Counted from the first letter of the stretch, positions 25,870 through 34,745 are shown. The stretch is DNA of 45,922 nucleotides from Bacteroidales bacterium (GCA_004557405.1 SFDZ01000013.1:1-45922), one strand, 5' to 3'. Notes: generated by a model from the letters alone, not told the origin. A program made the numbers and translations.

Positions 25870-27056
25870 TGCGTTTTTCTAAACAGACTCAACACCGCCC
25901 AACTAACCAACCACACACACACGCCGGCCAACACCGCCAACACACACGCGCCAAGCACATACTGCCACAAATTCACCATCACCGATTCGAACGTAACTTC
26001 GCTAAACAGCAGCGAAACAGGATTTCCAAGTAACTGACAGCCAAGCACATAACTACCAAACAAGATAAACGGAATCATCGGCGGAATGCTGATATTGCTG
26101 GCCACCACGGCCAACACCTTATTCAGTTTGGCCACCTGCGCCACTGCCAAGGCTATCCACATCTGATAACCCCACGCCGGCAAAATGCCACAGCACACGC
26201 CCCACCCTATGGCCAACGACATACGCAAATTGCTTTCGGGCGAATGCGTAATATTGTTGTGCACAAAACGTTTGATATTGCTCCAAGTGAGCGTATGCAG
26301 AAAACGCCACGGATAGTAGATGAGCAAAGCCATCAGCACCAAATAGGTGTTCAGCAGGGAGATGCGTGTAAAATCGCGCGCCGGACGAAAATGCGACACA
26401 CGTTCCTCGGCCGGCGGATAATAGACTTTGATAGGCACATTGGCCACCTTGATGCCCTTCCAGGCAGCGCGCACAAGCACTTCTACCTCGAACTCGTAAC
26501 GCGATGTGATGAAATGCAAATTGGACAATACGACCAAAGGATAAAGCCGAAAACCCGACTGTGTATCAGTCAGTTTGATGCCTGTTTCGGCCCAATACCA
26601 AAAGTTGGAAAATTTATTGGCAAACGTATTTTTCGAAGGCATATTGTCGGCCTGCAAATTGCGTGCACCCACAAACAGCGTGTTCGGCGACTGCTCGGCA
26701 GCCTCCACAAAGACAGCAATATCATCGGCATAGTGTTGCCCGTCGCTATCGATGGTAATGGCATACGCATAACCACGACGCGCCGCTTCGCGCAAACCGG
26801 TTTTCAAAGCATAACCTTTGCCACGATTGCGCTCGTAGGCAATGACATGCAAATCAGGCTGCGAAGCCAACAACGCCGCCGTATCGTCGGTACAGCCATC
26901 GTTCACTACCATAATGTCGGCCGCATAACGGCGTACATCGTCTATCACTTGCAACAATGTTTTGGCGTTGTTGTACGTGGGCATCAGCACCACCCCGTTC
27001 AACTGCCTGAAACGTTGTTTTATATCCGATTCAACCATTGTCGAAATAACTAACAA
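25866..27056 (-). CDS. GT2 glycosyltransferase fused to DUF2062
   Basis: The 396-residue protein begins with a family 2 glycosyltransferase (GVVLMPTYNNAKTLLQVIDDV, VVNDGCTDDTAAL, ERNRGKGYALKTGL, ITIDSDGQHY with DxD) over about 20-240. The C-terminal 140 residues form a membrane DUF2062 domain (GVCCGILPAWGYQMWIALAVA, SNISIPPMIPF). It should attach a sugar to a lipid-type acceptor at the inner membrane, probably the polyene lipid or its precursor. An alternative start is ATG 27038, six codons in. It follows the LolA-like gene by 6 bp and overlaps the exporter gene by 4. Confidence 0.85.
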   Translation of the reverse strand: MLVISTMVESDIKQRFRQLNGVVLMPTYNNAKTLLQVIDDVRRYAADIMVVNDGCTDDTAALLASQPDLHVIAYERNRGKGYALKTGLREAARRGYAYAITIDSDGQHYADDIAVFVEAAEQSPNTLFVGARNLQADNMPSKNTFANKFSNFWYWAETGIKLTDTQSGFRLYPLVVLSNLHFITSRYEFEVEVLVRAAWKGIKVANVPIKVYYPPAEERVSHFRPARDFTRISLLNTYLVLMALLIYYPWRFLHTLTWSNIKRFVHNNITHSPESNLRMSLAIGWGVCCGILPAWGYQMWIALAVAQVAKLNKVLAVVASNISIPPMIPFILFGSYVLGCQLLGNPVSLLFSEVTFESVMVNLWQYVLGACVLAVLAGVCVWLVSWAVLSLFRKTH

Positions 27057-27062
27057 GTTGAT

Positions 27063-27683
27063 TTATTTACCATTAACATCAAATATACGTTCATCGATCG
27101 GCTGATTGAATTTAGGCGACTCAAACGTGTATTCGGTAAAATTGCCATTCGATTCGTTCATCCGCAACGCCACTAAAGCCAACTGCCGTTTGTCGAACGT
27201 CAGCACAACGGAAGCGTACATTTTTTTGGCCGAGCCGTCAAAATGAGCGGTCAAAATATAGTGCGTATCCGTCTGGTCAACCACAAGTCGGGTATTTCGA
27301 CCGGTTTTCAGGCGTTCGAAATCGCCACTGACACAAGCAGTTAACAGCGTCCGCAACTGTTTCAGCATCGGGTTTGCTTGTGCATTGACAACGCTGCGCC
27401 GGCCATCGGCTATCATCACAAAATCGTCGCCATTCATCAGCAACAAATCGCCTTGCGGTCGGTCGTAAACCATGCAGATTTTATCGTTTTTTTGATAATA
27501 AAAACGCCCGTTCGACAGCACATCGCTCTTCAAAGCCTGCACATGCCTGCGTTGCACAAAACGGCTCTCGATGGTGCCGATAGCCGCGCCGTTGGTCTGC
27601 AGTTTAGTCAGTATGGCCGTGGCATCGGCACTTGCCGCACAAGTAACCAACGATAAAATTATCAAAATACATAAATGTTTCAT
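27063..27683 (-). CDS. LolA-like outer membrane lipoprotein carrier, cluster-specific
   Basis: The 206-residue protein has a signal peptide (MKHLCILIILSLVTCAASA) and the LolA fold: IGTIESRFVQRRHVQALKSD, SNGRFYYQKNDKICMVYDRP and DGDLLLMNGDDFVMI-type strands. LolA proteins carry lipid-anchored molecules through the periplasm. In aryl polyene clusters a LolA-like member is always present (ApeL in E. coli, from memory), where it would carry the lipidated polyene rather than lipoproteins. It sits 5 bp after the deacetylase gene and 6 bp before the GT2 gene. Confidence 0.85.
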   Translation of the reverse strand: MKHLCILIILSLVTCAASADATAILTKLQTNGAAIGTIESRFVQRRHVQALKSDVLSNGRFYYQKNDKICMVYDRPQGDLLLMNGDDFVMIADGRRSVVNAQANPMLKQLRTLLTACVSGDFERLKTGRNTRLVVDQTDTHYILTAHFDGSAKKMYASVVLTFDKRQLALVALRMNESNGNFTEYTFESPKFNQPIDERIFDVNGK

Positions 27684-27688
27684 AAAAA

Positions 27689-28354
27689 CTACAAATTCAT
27701 TATCGTATAGTCGTGTTGTTTCAACATGACCAAAATTTTTTCAAGCAACTCTTCACTGTTGGGGCGATTGTCGTGCAACAAAATGATGGCGCCCGGATGC
27801 AACCGCCGTTCGATACGCTTGACGATGTCGGTGCGTGAACGTTTCGGGTTCGTATCGTGCGAGCGGATGCTCCACCCCACAATGGTCAATTCCAGACGGC
27901 GCGCAGCCTTTCCGATAGGCGGATTGGTAACGCCAAATGGCGGTCGGAAACGCGTAACAGGATGTCCGCCAAGTTGTTCGAGCACGCTACGCGTTCGCTG
28001 CAAGTCAGCCGTTATCGTGGCAGTCGAACCCAAAGGGAACGTATTCCGGTGTTGCCATGTATGAATGCCGATGGTATGCCCTTCGGCCACCATACGCCGC
28101 ACAATGTCGGGATGCGCCTGCGCCCGTTCGCCCACCAAAAAAAATGTTGCTTTAATATGGTGTCGTTGCAGCACATCAAGCACCAACGGCGTTTGCACTC
28201 TGTCGATACCGTCGTCGAACGTCAATGCCACCTGTTTTTGGTCGGTCGGGATGCGGCACACCGCCTTGACATACACACCCGACCCAACGTTGTACGAGGC
28301 GTAGAACATAAACGTCAAAACACTTATTATCAATATGATAGCAAGAATCGTCAT
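27689..28354 (-). CDS. Membrane-anchored polysaccharide deacetylase (NodB-like)
   Basis: The 221-residue product starts at ATG 28354, overlapping the chain-length-factor stop by one base; the longer frame upstream is antisense noise. An N-terminal helix (MTILAIILIISVLTFMFYA) anchors it. The NodB domain shows VALTFDDGIDRVQTP (metal Asp), GHTIGIHTWQHRN (HxxxH metal site), RFRPPFGVTNP and LHDNRPNSEELL. Family members de-N-acetylate sugar polymers in a metal-dependent way. In this cluster the substrate is probably a sugar on a lipid rather than a polysaccharide; that is inference. The position between chain-length factor and LolA genes supports cluster membership. Confidence 0.85.
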   Translation of the reverse strand: MTILAIILIISVLTFMFYASYNVGSGVYVKAVCRIPTDQKQVALTFDDGIDRVQTPLVLDVLQRHHIKATFFLVGERAQAHPDIVRRMVAEGHTIGIHTWQHRNTFPLGSTATITADLQRTRSVLEQLGGHPVTRFRPPFGVTNPPIGKAARRLELTIVGWSIRSHDTNPKRSRTDIVKRIERRLHPGAIILLHDNRPNSEELLEKILVMLKQHDYTIMNL

Positions 28355-29142
28355 CAACAAGCACGAATATGTAACATGGTCGGCATCGTGCCGAAATAGG
28401 TGTTGTACAATGTGAGTTTCGGCGTATCGGGCGACAATCGGTTGATTGCCTCGAACAGCACCGCTGCCGCCGCCGTGTGGAACACGCCGCAATCGGCATA
28501 GTCGTTATAAAACAGCGCATTGGCGTACTGTTGGCGCAAATTTTCTTCAGTGGCAGGCGTTTGCAGAAACTCCGGTCTGTCGATTGTAGCCACGCAGTTT
28601 GCGCCTCGTTGGTCGGACACGACAAAGAAATAAGCCCCTTCGCCGGCCTGTGCCCTACGCCACAAGCCCATGCGTTCCATTATTTTGTGTTGTGTCGGCG
28701 TGGTTTCGTCGAATGCGCCCAGCAGCACGTTGTGTGCTTCGCCGGCATCGAGCAGCAGCACGGCATCGAGCAACGCACTCTCGAAACTCCGACCGCGGTG
28801 CGTGTAAGTCATGTTGTAGCAATGATTTTTGCACAACAAACCGATTTGTCCGCCCACCGTGTTGAATGTCGATTGGATAAAAGGCGTTGGGTTGAGCAGT
28901 TGTTCGTCGGTGTCGATAATATTGCGCAGAAATTTTTCGCTGTCGTCCAAACAACCAAAGCCGGTAGCCGTGATAATGGCATCAATCGTATCGGCGCCGG
29001 CGGTCAGCAAGCACTCCATACCGACACTCACGCCGCGTTTGACGATGCGGCTCATGCGCCGCCGCACCATCGGGTCGGGAATCAGTGCTTTGATGTCGGT
29101 TTTCAGCGTTTTATCCGATGCTATAGCGTTAATGAAAGGCAT
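28354..29142 (-). CDS. Ketosynthase chain-length factor (Ketoacyl-synt_2)
   Basis: The 262-residue protein is a truncated ketosynthase-like protein of the chain-length-factor group. The position that would hold the active cysteine reads NPTPFIQSTFNTVGGQIGL (84-102), without Cys, so it should not condense by itself. Other parts are RRRMSRIVKRGVSVGMECL, TATGFGCLDDSEKFLRNI and VLLGAFDE. It likely pairs with the ketosynthase at 29262-30440 to set polyene length, as ApeC-type factors do. A promoter lies in the 119-bp gap upstream. Confidence 0.82.
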   Translation of the reverse strand: MPFINAIASDKTLKTDIKALIPDPMVRRRMSRIVKRGVSVGMECLLTAGADTIDAIITATGFGCLDDSEKFLRNIIDTDEQLLNPTPFIQSTFNTVGGQIGLLCKNHCYNMTYTHRGRSFESALLDAVLLLDAGEAHNVLLGAFDETTPTQHKIMERMGLWRRAQAGEGAYFFVVSDQRGANCVATIDRPEFLQTPATEENLRQQYANALFYNDYADCGVFHTAAAAVLFEAINRLSPDTPKLTLYNTYFGTMPTMLHIRAC

Positions 29143-29249
29143 AAATTAAAATGGTACCACTATTATAATATTAGTTGAAAAGTTTGTTCTTCTACAAGTT
29201 TTTCATATTCTCTGATTTTAGTTTGTAGCAACGGGTGCTGTTAATTTTG

Positions 29250-29279
29250 CAAAAATACAAATTATTTTCCAAAAATCAA
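29250..29279 (-). promoter_or_regulatory. Internal promoter before the chain-length factor gene
   Basis: TATTTTTG (29257-29250) with TTG (29279-29277) upstream and a 19-base spacer. The TTG half overlaps the last codons of the ketosynthase gene. It would start a transcript about 100 nt before ATG 29142, for the distal six genes. Confidence 0.5.
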
Positions 29280-30440
29280 TGTGGCGCAATTACCACCGAA
29301 ACCAAACGAATTGCTCATCACATGATGGATGGCTAATCCGTCGCGAAAGTGAGTTTCGGGCACAAGCGGCAATTCGCGCATCGGGGTCGTAAAATTAAGG
29401 TTTGGCCACACCGCACCATGTCGCATGGCAAGCAACGAAAATACCGCTTCGATACCGCCGGCTGCCGCCAATGTATGTCCCGTAAAGGCTTTGGTGGAAC
29501 TGAACGTGGGTATGTCGGCACCAAAAATACGCTGCAAGGCGGCGCCTTCCGATGCATCGTTGTTGCCGGTGCCGGTTCCATGCACATTGATATAGTCGAT
29601 GGCTGCTGTTGATAACTCGGCCATTTGCAGCGCTTTCGACATAGAGAGAAATGCCCCGTCACCACTCTGCGAAGTGGCAGTTTGATGAGTTGCATCATTG
29701 GCATTCGCAAAACCAAGCAAGCGACCATAATCCCGCACAGAAGGTGTATCGGCACGCTGCAACACAATGTAGCCTGCGCCTTCGCCCAAATTCAATCCGG
29801 CACGCGTGGCATCGAACGGACGACAAGGCTGCGTGTCCAATATCTTCAGCGAAGCAAATCCGTTGACGGTGAACTGACACAACGCATCGGTGCCACCGGC
29901 CACCACCACATCGAGCAGACCGGCACGAATCAGGCGCGCCCCCAACATAATGGCGTTGGCCGACGACGAACAAGCCGTCGATATAGTAGTCGAAAAATGG
30001 TCGATGCCGCAATAGTCGGCTATGTGCAACGTGCTGTCGGCGCTATCGTGATGAACAACCATACGCAAACGACCGCCGTCGAGGTTGCGCATAAAGTCGC
30101 GATAAAACTGTTCGGTGAGATCCATACCTCCAACCGACGTGGCCGACACCAACCCGACTCGCCAATGTGTGTCAATCTGAGCATCGTCCAAGGCTTCGCG
30201 CGCAGCCATCATGCCGAGCATCGCCGTACGCGAAAACACCTTGTCGATGGGCAAACCGAGCCGTTGACGGAGTTCGTCGTTGCTGCACTTTACCTCGCCG
30301 ACAGGCACACAATGGTTGGAATCGAACAGCGAAATGGCACCCAAGCCACTCCGCCCCGATTGCAACGCCTCAAGGTTGGCGTTTACCCCAATGCCAAGAG
30401 CCGAGACAACGCCGATACCCGAAATTTTAACCGGAAACAT
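29262..30440 (-). CDS. Beta-ketoacyl-ACP synthase, polyene cluster
   Basis: The 392-residue enzyme is a complete KAS II-like ketosynthase. The active triad is Cys157 (TISTACSSSANA), His288 (INVHGTGTGNND) and His322 (STKAFTGHTLAAAGG). The C-terminus MSNSFGFGGNCATLIFGK is characteristic. It performs the chain-extending Claisen condensation with malonyl-ACP. With the chain-length factor downstream it resembles the ApeO/ApeC pair of aryl polyene synthesis. The gene follows an ACP gene by 9 bp. Confidence 0.92.
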   Translation of the reverse strand: MFPVKISGIGVVSALGIGVNANLEALQSGRSGLGAISLFDSNHCVPVGEVKCSNDELRQRLGLPIDKVFSRTAMLGMMAAREALDDAQIDTHWRVGLVSATSVGGMDLTEQFYRDFMRNLDGGRLRMVVHHDSADSTLHIADYCGIDHFSTTISTACSSSANAIMLGARLIRAGLLDVVVAGGTDALCQFTVNGFASLKILDTQPCRPFDATRAGLNLGEGAGYIVLQRADTPSVRDYGRLLGFANANDATHQTATSQSGDGAFLSMSKALQMAELSTAAIDYINVHGTGTGNNDASEGAALQRIFGADIPTFSSTKAFTGHTLAAAGGIEAVFSLLAMRHGAVWPNLNFTTPMRELPLVPETHFRDGLAIHHVMSNSFGFGGNCATLIFGK

Positions 30441-30449
30441 GCTCCTTAT

Positions 30450-30707
30450 TTATTTCGTACGATTTGCCGCGATAAACTCGGCCAACACACGCACCGATGC
30501 AAAATGTGGTTTAGCGGCTTTCGGGTCTTCCAATTTGATGCCATATTTTTTTTCCAAAAGCAGAATAACCTCAAGTGCGTCAATCGAATCGAGACCCAAC
30601 CCCTCGCCAAAAAGAGGTGCATCGGCATCGATGTCGGCCGGCGCCATGTCTTCCAAATTCAAAGCGTCGATAAGTTGTTGTTTCAGTTGCTCAACCAATT
30701 GTTCCAT
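30450..30707 (-). CDS. Acyl carrier protein, polyene cluster (first of two by position)
   Basis: The 85-residue protein has the phosphopantetheine site LGLDSIDALEVILLLEKKYG (Ser near residue 41). It lies 9 bp upstream of the ketosynthase and 13 bp downstream of the fused ketosynthase. It should tether the growing chain. Compared with the second ACP (34746-34988) it shares the DSxD core but little else, which suggests distinct loads, for example starter and extender. Confidence 0.9.
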   Translation of the reverse strand: MEQLVEQLKQQLIDALNLEDMAPADIDADAPLFGEGLGLDSIDALEVILLLEKKYGIKLEDPKAAKPHFASVRVLAEFIAANRTK

Positions 30708-30720
30708 AGTGATTTATGTA

Positions 30721-32400
30721 TTAAAGAGTTAATAATTCAAAGTTAGCCGCATAATGTTCGCCCAGCACTTCGCACCACCCCAGTACGACACGGTCGACAA
30801 TGCCACGATGCAACAGCAACGCAGCATATTCGCGCGCAAAACCATCGGGAGAATCCTGCACAAAAAAGGTGTTCTCGCCCTGAATATGATGCCGAATGCA
30901 GATTTCGCCACTCACGATATTTGGCAACGTGTAAACAAACACAGCCGGCGAAGCGGCCTCGTGTGCATTCAGCAGTTGCTGATGTTTCAAGTCGGTATTC
31001 AGCGAAGCGGCATGGTTGGTCAGCACCAACGCCGTACGCGTTGTATCGTATTCTAAATCAATACCTTTCAACAATTTTTCGGCGGCCACATAGCCCAATT
31101 TGCATTGATTGTCCATTTTGAAAAATTTCATATTCGGAGCATTCAATGCGCGGTATTCATCGCGAATAAATTCGGAAAAAGGCCGATCCGAAGCCAACAC
31201 CACACGCCGCACAACACGCAGCGGTTTCACGTTCGAGGGCATAGCCGGGACGGGGCCGGCTCCAAGACGCAACACCATCGCCGCATTGCAACCACCAAAA
31301 CCCGATGCTATTTTCAGGCAACAATCGCCGTTCGTAATTGGCTGATGTTCAGCCGATACCGCCATCGGATACGGCACGCCTAAAGTTTCGAAACCTTTGG
31401 TGCCGAACAATGTTCGATGGCGCAGTTGCCACACGCACAAAATGCTCTCTATCACACCACAAGCGCCCAACGTATGGCCGAAATACGGTTTCAAACTATT
31501 TGTGGGAATATCGAGTAAATTACTCAAATTCAGCGCTTTACTCTCCATTTCGTCGTTATACACCGTGGCCGTGCCGTGTGCGCTCACAAAAGCCAAATCC
31601 GCTTTTTCGACTTGCGCTTCACACATAGCCTGCCTGATGGCGTAATGCAGCCCGTCGCCTGTGCGCGATGGTCCCGATATGTGGTTGGCATCGTTGGTTA
31701 TAGCACCGCCAACAATCGTAACAGGTTGGTTACCACCGAGTTGTCCATCAGCCGAAAGTAACACGGCGCCGCACGCTTCGCCCATCGATAAACCATCGCG
31801 CGCCGCATCGTACGGGCGACACACACGTTCGCTCACCGACTTGAACGACTGAAATCCCGACACCACAAACTGCGTGAGCAAGTCGCCGCCGACCACCAAA
31901 ACGTGCCTAAAACGCCCTTCGGCTATCAGACGCGCCGCCACAATAAGAGCCGATACACCTGATATACAAGCGTTTGAGATGACAATCGGTTTGGTATTCA
32001 CGCCGCATGCCGTTGCTATGCGCTGTGCTAATTCGGGCAAAAAGAGCCGTTTATCACTCATGGCCGACTGTGCCAACAAGTCGATATTGCCTTTCGTTGT
32101 CGATAAGATGAGACCTACAGCATCGCCGGCAAAATCGAGCGCTGCCACCTGACGTTTTACGTTGTCAACAGCCATCAACATCAAACGTTCCAAACGCGTA
32201 TAACCATCGCGTGGAGCGATTTGTTGCCAATCGATGCGGCCGGCGACAAATGGTTTATCGCACACCGACGCATCGACATGCGTGGTCAATCCCGTGCGAT
32301 AGGCCAAGATACGTTCGGCATTGAGGTCGGTGCCGCACCCAAGTGCCGAAATCATATAATCGGCCACCCAATAACAATGTTGTGTCTGTTGTGTATTCAT
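30721..32400 (-). CDS. Ketosynthase fused to a degenerate second ketosynthase half
   Basis: The 559-residue protein has two parts. Residues 1-385 are a ketosynthase with Cys145 (VISNACISGVSAL), His275 (FVSAHGTATVYND) and His309 (LKPYFGHTLGACGV). Residues about 395-559 resemble the N-terminal half of a chain-length factor: the segment SPAVFVYTLPNIVSGEI (484-500) aligns with NPTPFIQSTFNTVGGQI of the separate factor and has no Cys. So the enzyme may carry its own non-catalytic partner half. It should perform a condensation in polyene or head-group assembly, possibly the first one. It is 12 bp after the radical SAM gene. Confidence 0.85.
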   Translation of the reverse strand: MNTQQTQHCYWVADYMISALGCGTDLNAERILAYRTGLTTHVDASVCDKPFVAGRIDWQQIAPRDGYTRLERLMLMAVDNVKRQVAALDFAGDAVGLILSTTKGNIDLLAQSAMSDKRLFLPELAQRIATACGVNTKPIVISNACISGVSALIVAARLIAEGRFRHVLVVGGDLLTQFVVSGFQSFKSVSERVCRPYDAARDGLSMGEACGAVLLSADGQLGGNQPVTIVGGAITNDANHISGPSRTGDGLHYAIRQAMCEAQVEKADLAFVSAHGTATVYNDEMESKALNLSNLLDIPTNSLKPYFGHTLGACGVIESILCVWQLRHRTLFGTKGFETLGVPYPMAVSAEHQPITNGDCCLKIASGFGGCNAAMVLRLGAGPVPAMPSNVKPLRVVRRVVLASDRPFSEFIRDEYRALNAPNMKFFKMDNQCKLGYVAAEKLLKGIDLEYDTTRTALVLTNHAASLNTDLKHQQLLNAHEAASPAVFVYTLPNIVSGEICIRHHIQGENTFFVQDSPDGFAREYAALLLHRGIVDRVVLGWCEVLGEHYAANFELLTL

Positions 32401-32412
32401 ATTGTCTTGGGA

Positions 32413-33774
32413 TTATGGTCGCCGCAGATATTCCCACAGAGGCCCTTTCTTGTTACGTTTCAGGCGCATCGTATCCATCAGCGCATTGTGTGGTTCGTCG
32501 GGGAAAATCCATGCCTTGCCCGTTGCCTGTGCCAAGGTGCGCGCTTCATCAATCGAAAAATCAGGTGCAATGTAATAACGCGGTTCCACAAGTGTATCGT
32601 CGGGCGACAAAACGCTCTGTGCCACAGCCATTTCGTGCAACTTGGTATGCGGATAGATGCGCATGCCGACATACGGAAAAAACACCGTCGATTGCAATAG
32701 GCACGAGTTGTCGATGGTGGTACGCAGCGTGGCGCGTGTTTCGCCATAGCCACCCAAAATCAAAAAATGTGCGTAGTAAACGCCATATTTGACACACAAA
32801 TCCGACACGCGTTTTACATCGTCGAACGTGAACAATTTGCCGTATGCAGCCAAGGTGTCGTCGCACAGCGATTCGGTGCCAAACTCCACATGCGTCAAGC
32901 CGGATGCCTGAAATAGTTGCAGATGCTCGTCCGACAAATTGTGCGGCGAGAAATACGCGCCCCAATGTATGTCCAAATGTTCGGCTATCAAACGTTCGGC
33001 CAATGCCACGTTGTAGGCGTTGTTGATGTTGAAAACCGAATCGGTAAAGAAAAAATAATCGATATTTTTATCGCGTTTCAAACGCGCCATATCAGCCACT
33101 ATTTTTTCGACGTCCAACGTGCGCACCCTGCAGCCATCGATGCCCGGATACGAACAGTAGATGCAGTGATAGGGACACCCGCGCTTGGTTTGAATGTTCA
33201 GCATGCCGCTGTAGCGCCAATAGTAATCGATCAAATTGTCTTCGAATGTTACATCGAGTGTATTCAGATAGCGCGTATGCGGCAGTCGTGGAGCCTTTTC
33301 GTGCGGCAAAATCAGTCCTTCGATGTGGTCCAAAGGTGCATTATGTGCCAAATTTTCAATCAGTTGGCACAAACTTGTTTCGCCCTCACCCACAATGCCC
33401 GAATCGGCCTGCAATCTGTCCATAAAATGCTGCGGAAATATCGAAAAACCGGCACCGCCTATCGACACATGCGCCTTGGTTGCGCGCCTGATGGTTGCCA
33501 CAATTTCGGCATAAGCCTCGACAAAATTGCCCTCGTTCAACGAATTGGCACCATCGACGTTACGCAACGAGACCCCCACAAAAAACGGGTCGAGCGCCAC
33601 CACAGCATCGTACAACTCGCTATTTGTCAGTCGATTACAATCCAATATACGAACACTATACTCATCGTGCGGCAGGTGTGCCGACAAATAGGTTTTGAGG
33701 TACGACAGTCCCAACGGATAGACCGGATAAGGGTCGCAAAAACGATTTGCCGAAATGAGTAAAATCTGTTTCAT
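32413..33774 (-). CDS. B12-binding/radical SAM protein of the lipid/polyene cluster
   Basis: The 453-residue protein has a Rossmann-like N-terminal part typical of cobalamin-binding radical SAM proteins (MKQILLISANRFCDPYPVYPLGLSYLK, then VSIGGAGFSIFP, GEGETSLCQLIENL). The radical SAM Cys motif CPYHCIYC has Cys200, 204 and 207. No DxHxxG signature is obvious. Such proteins are annotated as lipid biosynthesis B12/radical SAM in Bacteroidetes; methylation of an unreactive carbon is the usual chemistry, but the substrate is unknown. ATG 33774 overlaps the acyltransferase stop (ATGA); a TTG at 33780 is rejected. Confidence 0.85.
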   Translation of the reverse strand: MKQILLISANRFCDPYPVYPLGLSYLKTYLSAHLPHDEYSVRILDCNRLTNSELYDAVVALDPFFVGVSLRNVDGANSLNEGNFVEAYAEIVATIRRATKAHVSIGGAGFSIFPQHFMDRLQADSGIVGEGETSLCQLIENLAHNAPLDHIEGLILPHEKAPRLPHTRYLNTLDVTFEDNLIDYYWRYSGMLNIQTKRGCPYHCIYCSYPGIDGCRVRTLDVEKIVADMARLKRDKNIDYFFFTDSVFNINNAYNVALAERLIAEHLDIHWGAYFSPHNLSDEHLQLFQASGLTHVEFGTESLCDDTLAAYGKLFTFDDVKRVSDLCVKYGVYYAHFLILGGYGETRATLRTTIDNSCLLQSTVFFPYVGMRIYPHTKLHEMAVAQSVLSPDDTLVEPRYYIAPDFSIDEARTLAQATGKAWIFPDEPHNALMDTMRLKRNKKGPLWEYLRRP

Positions 33775-34661
33775 TTCCAAAATTGATAGAAGTTAAACCA
33801 CATCTGCGGATGGGCGCGCACCACTTGTTCCAACGAGTTTACATATTGCGCCAACAAATCGTATTTATCGCACCGACGACCGCCGACATCGGCAATCACA
33901 AACTTAAACGTATATCCACCATTGGCGCGCACGGAATAAAAAAAGACAACCGGCACACGCAATCGCGACGCCAACAAAAACGGTCCTTCGGGAAAATCAG
34001 CGGCGCGGCCCATAAAATCAGCCTCCAACGTATGCTCGTCATTCGTATAGCGATCGCCCTGCAAACAAATATACTCGCCGGCGTTCAACGCTTTTTTGAT
34101 GGTCAGCATCGTATCGAGCACATCGGTCTTGTTGATAGGAATGACATGGAACGCACGTTCCCGAAAATCGACATACTTTTTCAGCTGTTCGTACTCTTTA
34201 TCGACCAACACGACGTGCATCTTGCGTCCATAGTTGCCAAAAAAACTTGCGCTCATTTGCCACGCACCGACATGCGCGCCTATCAGCACGGCGCCCTTGC
34301 CGGCATTCAGCACATCGAGAAATGCCTCGTAATTGTCGAACGTATAACGAAACTTATCTTTCAAACCATGCTGAATGGCCATCTTGTCGATGAGACACTG
34401 CCCGAAACGAAAATAGTGCAGATAGACCGACCACATCGATTTGGGCACACCATAATGCAATATGCGGCGATAATAATACCAAACGGCCTTGGTGGCTTGC
34501 GGCGCAAACGGAATAAAATATGGTGCCACATACAACAGATTGGCATACGCAAAACGCAAGCCAAAGTGTTTGACAAAGAATATAAAGATGCGGTATCCAA
34601 GCGGATTACCACGCGATTTTGCTGTCCATTTTTGTTCCGACATAGTTTTCTGATTGCTCAT
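33771..34661 (-). CDS. LpxL/HtrB-family acyltransferase with altered HX4(D/E) motif
   Basis: The 296-residue protein belongs to the lipid A biosynthesis lauroyl/myristoyl acyltransferase family and would transfer an acyl (here perhaps aryl polyenoyl) chain from ACP to a glycolipid at the inner membrane. One N-terminal hydrophobic segment (about 22-50) anchors it. The expected HX4(D/E) catalytic dyad reads HVGAWQ at 130-135, so the acidic residue is Gln135. Other family segments are intact: YICLQGDRY, ADFPEGPFLLASRL. It starts 84 bp after the ACP stop. The altered dyad makes catalytic activity uncertain. Confidence 0.85.
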   Translation of the reverse strand: MSNQKTMSEQKWTAKSRGNPLGYRIFIFFVKHFGLRFAYANLLYVAPYFIPFAPQATKAVWYYYRRILHYGVPKSMWSVYLHYFRFGQCLIDKMAIQHGLKDKFRYTFDNYEAFLDVLNAGKGAVLIGAHVGAWQMSASFFGNYGRKMHVVLVDKEYEQLKKYVDFRERAFHVIPINKTDVLDTMLTIKKALNAGEYICLQGDRYTNDEHTLEADFMGRAADFPEGPFLLASRLRVPVVFFYSVRANGGYTFKFVIADVGGRRCDKYDLLAQYVNSLEQVVRAHPQMWFNFYQFWK

Positions 34662-34745
34662 CCGTTCACTACTCTATTCCAACAATTCTACGGCAATCAG
34701 CACCACACATCTCGAACGATTTATTTTGGTGTGCACAACCATTCC

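Noticed and set aside
28355..28492. Extended start of the deacetylase frame
   Set aside because: The extra 46 residues lie inside the chain-length-factor gene; the membrane anchor and family begin at ATG 28354.
30721..33780. Possible mobile element in the cluster
   Set aside because: No transposase, inverted repeats or target duplications were seen in or around the cluster.
33775..33780. TTG start of the radical SAM gene
   Set aside because: ATG at 33774 forms the usual ATGA overlap with the upstream stop and is the family-like beginning.
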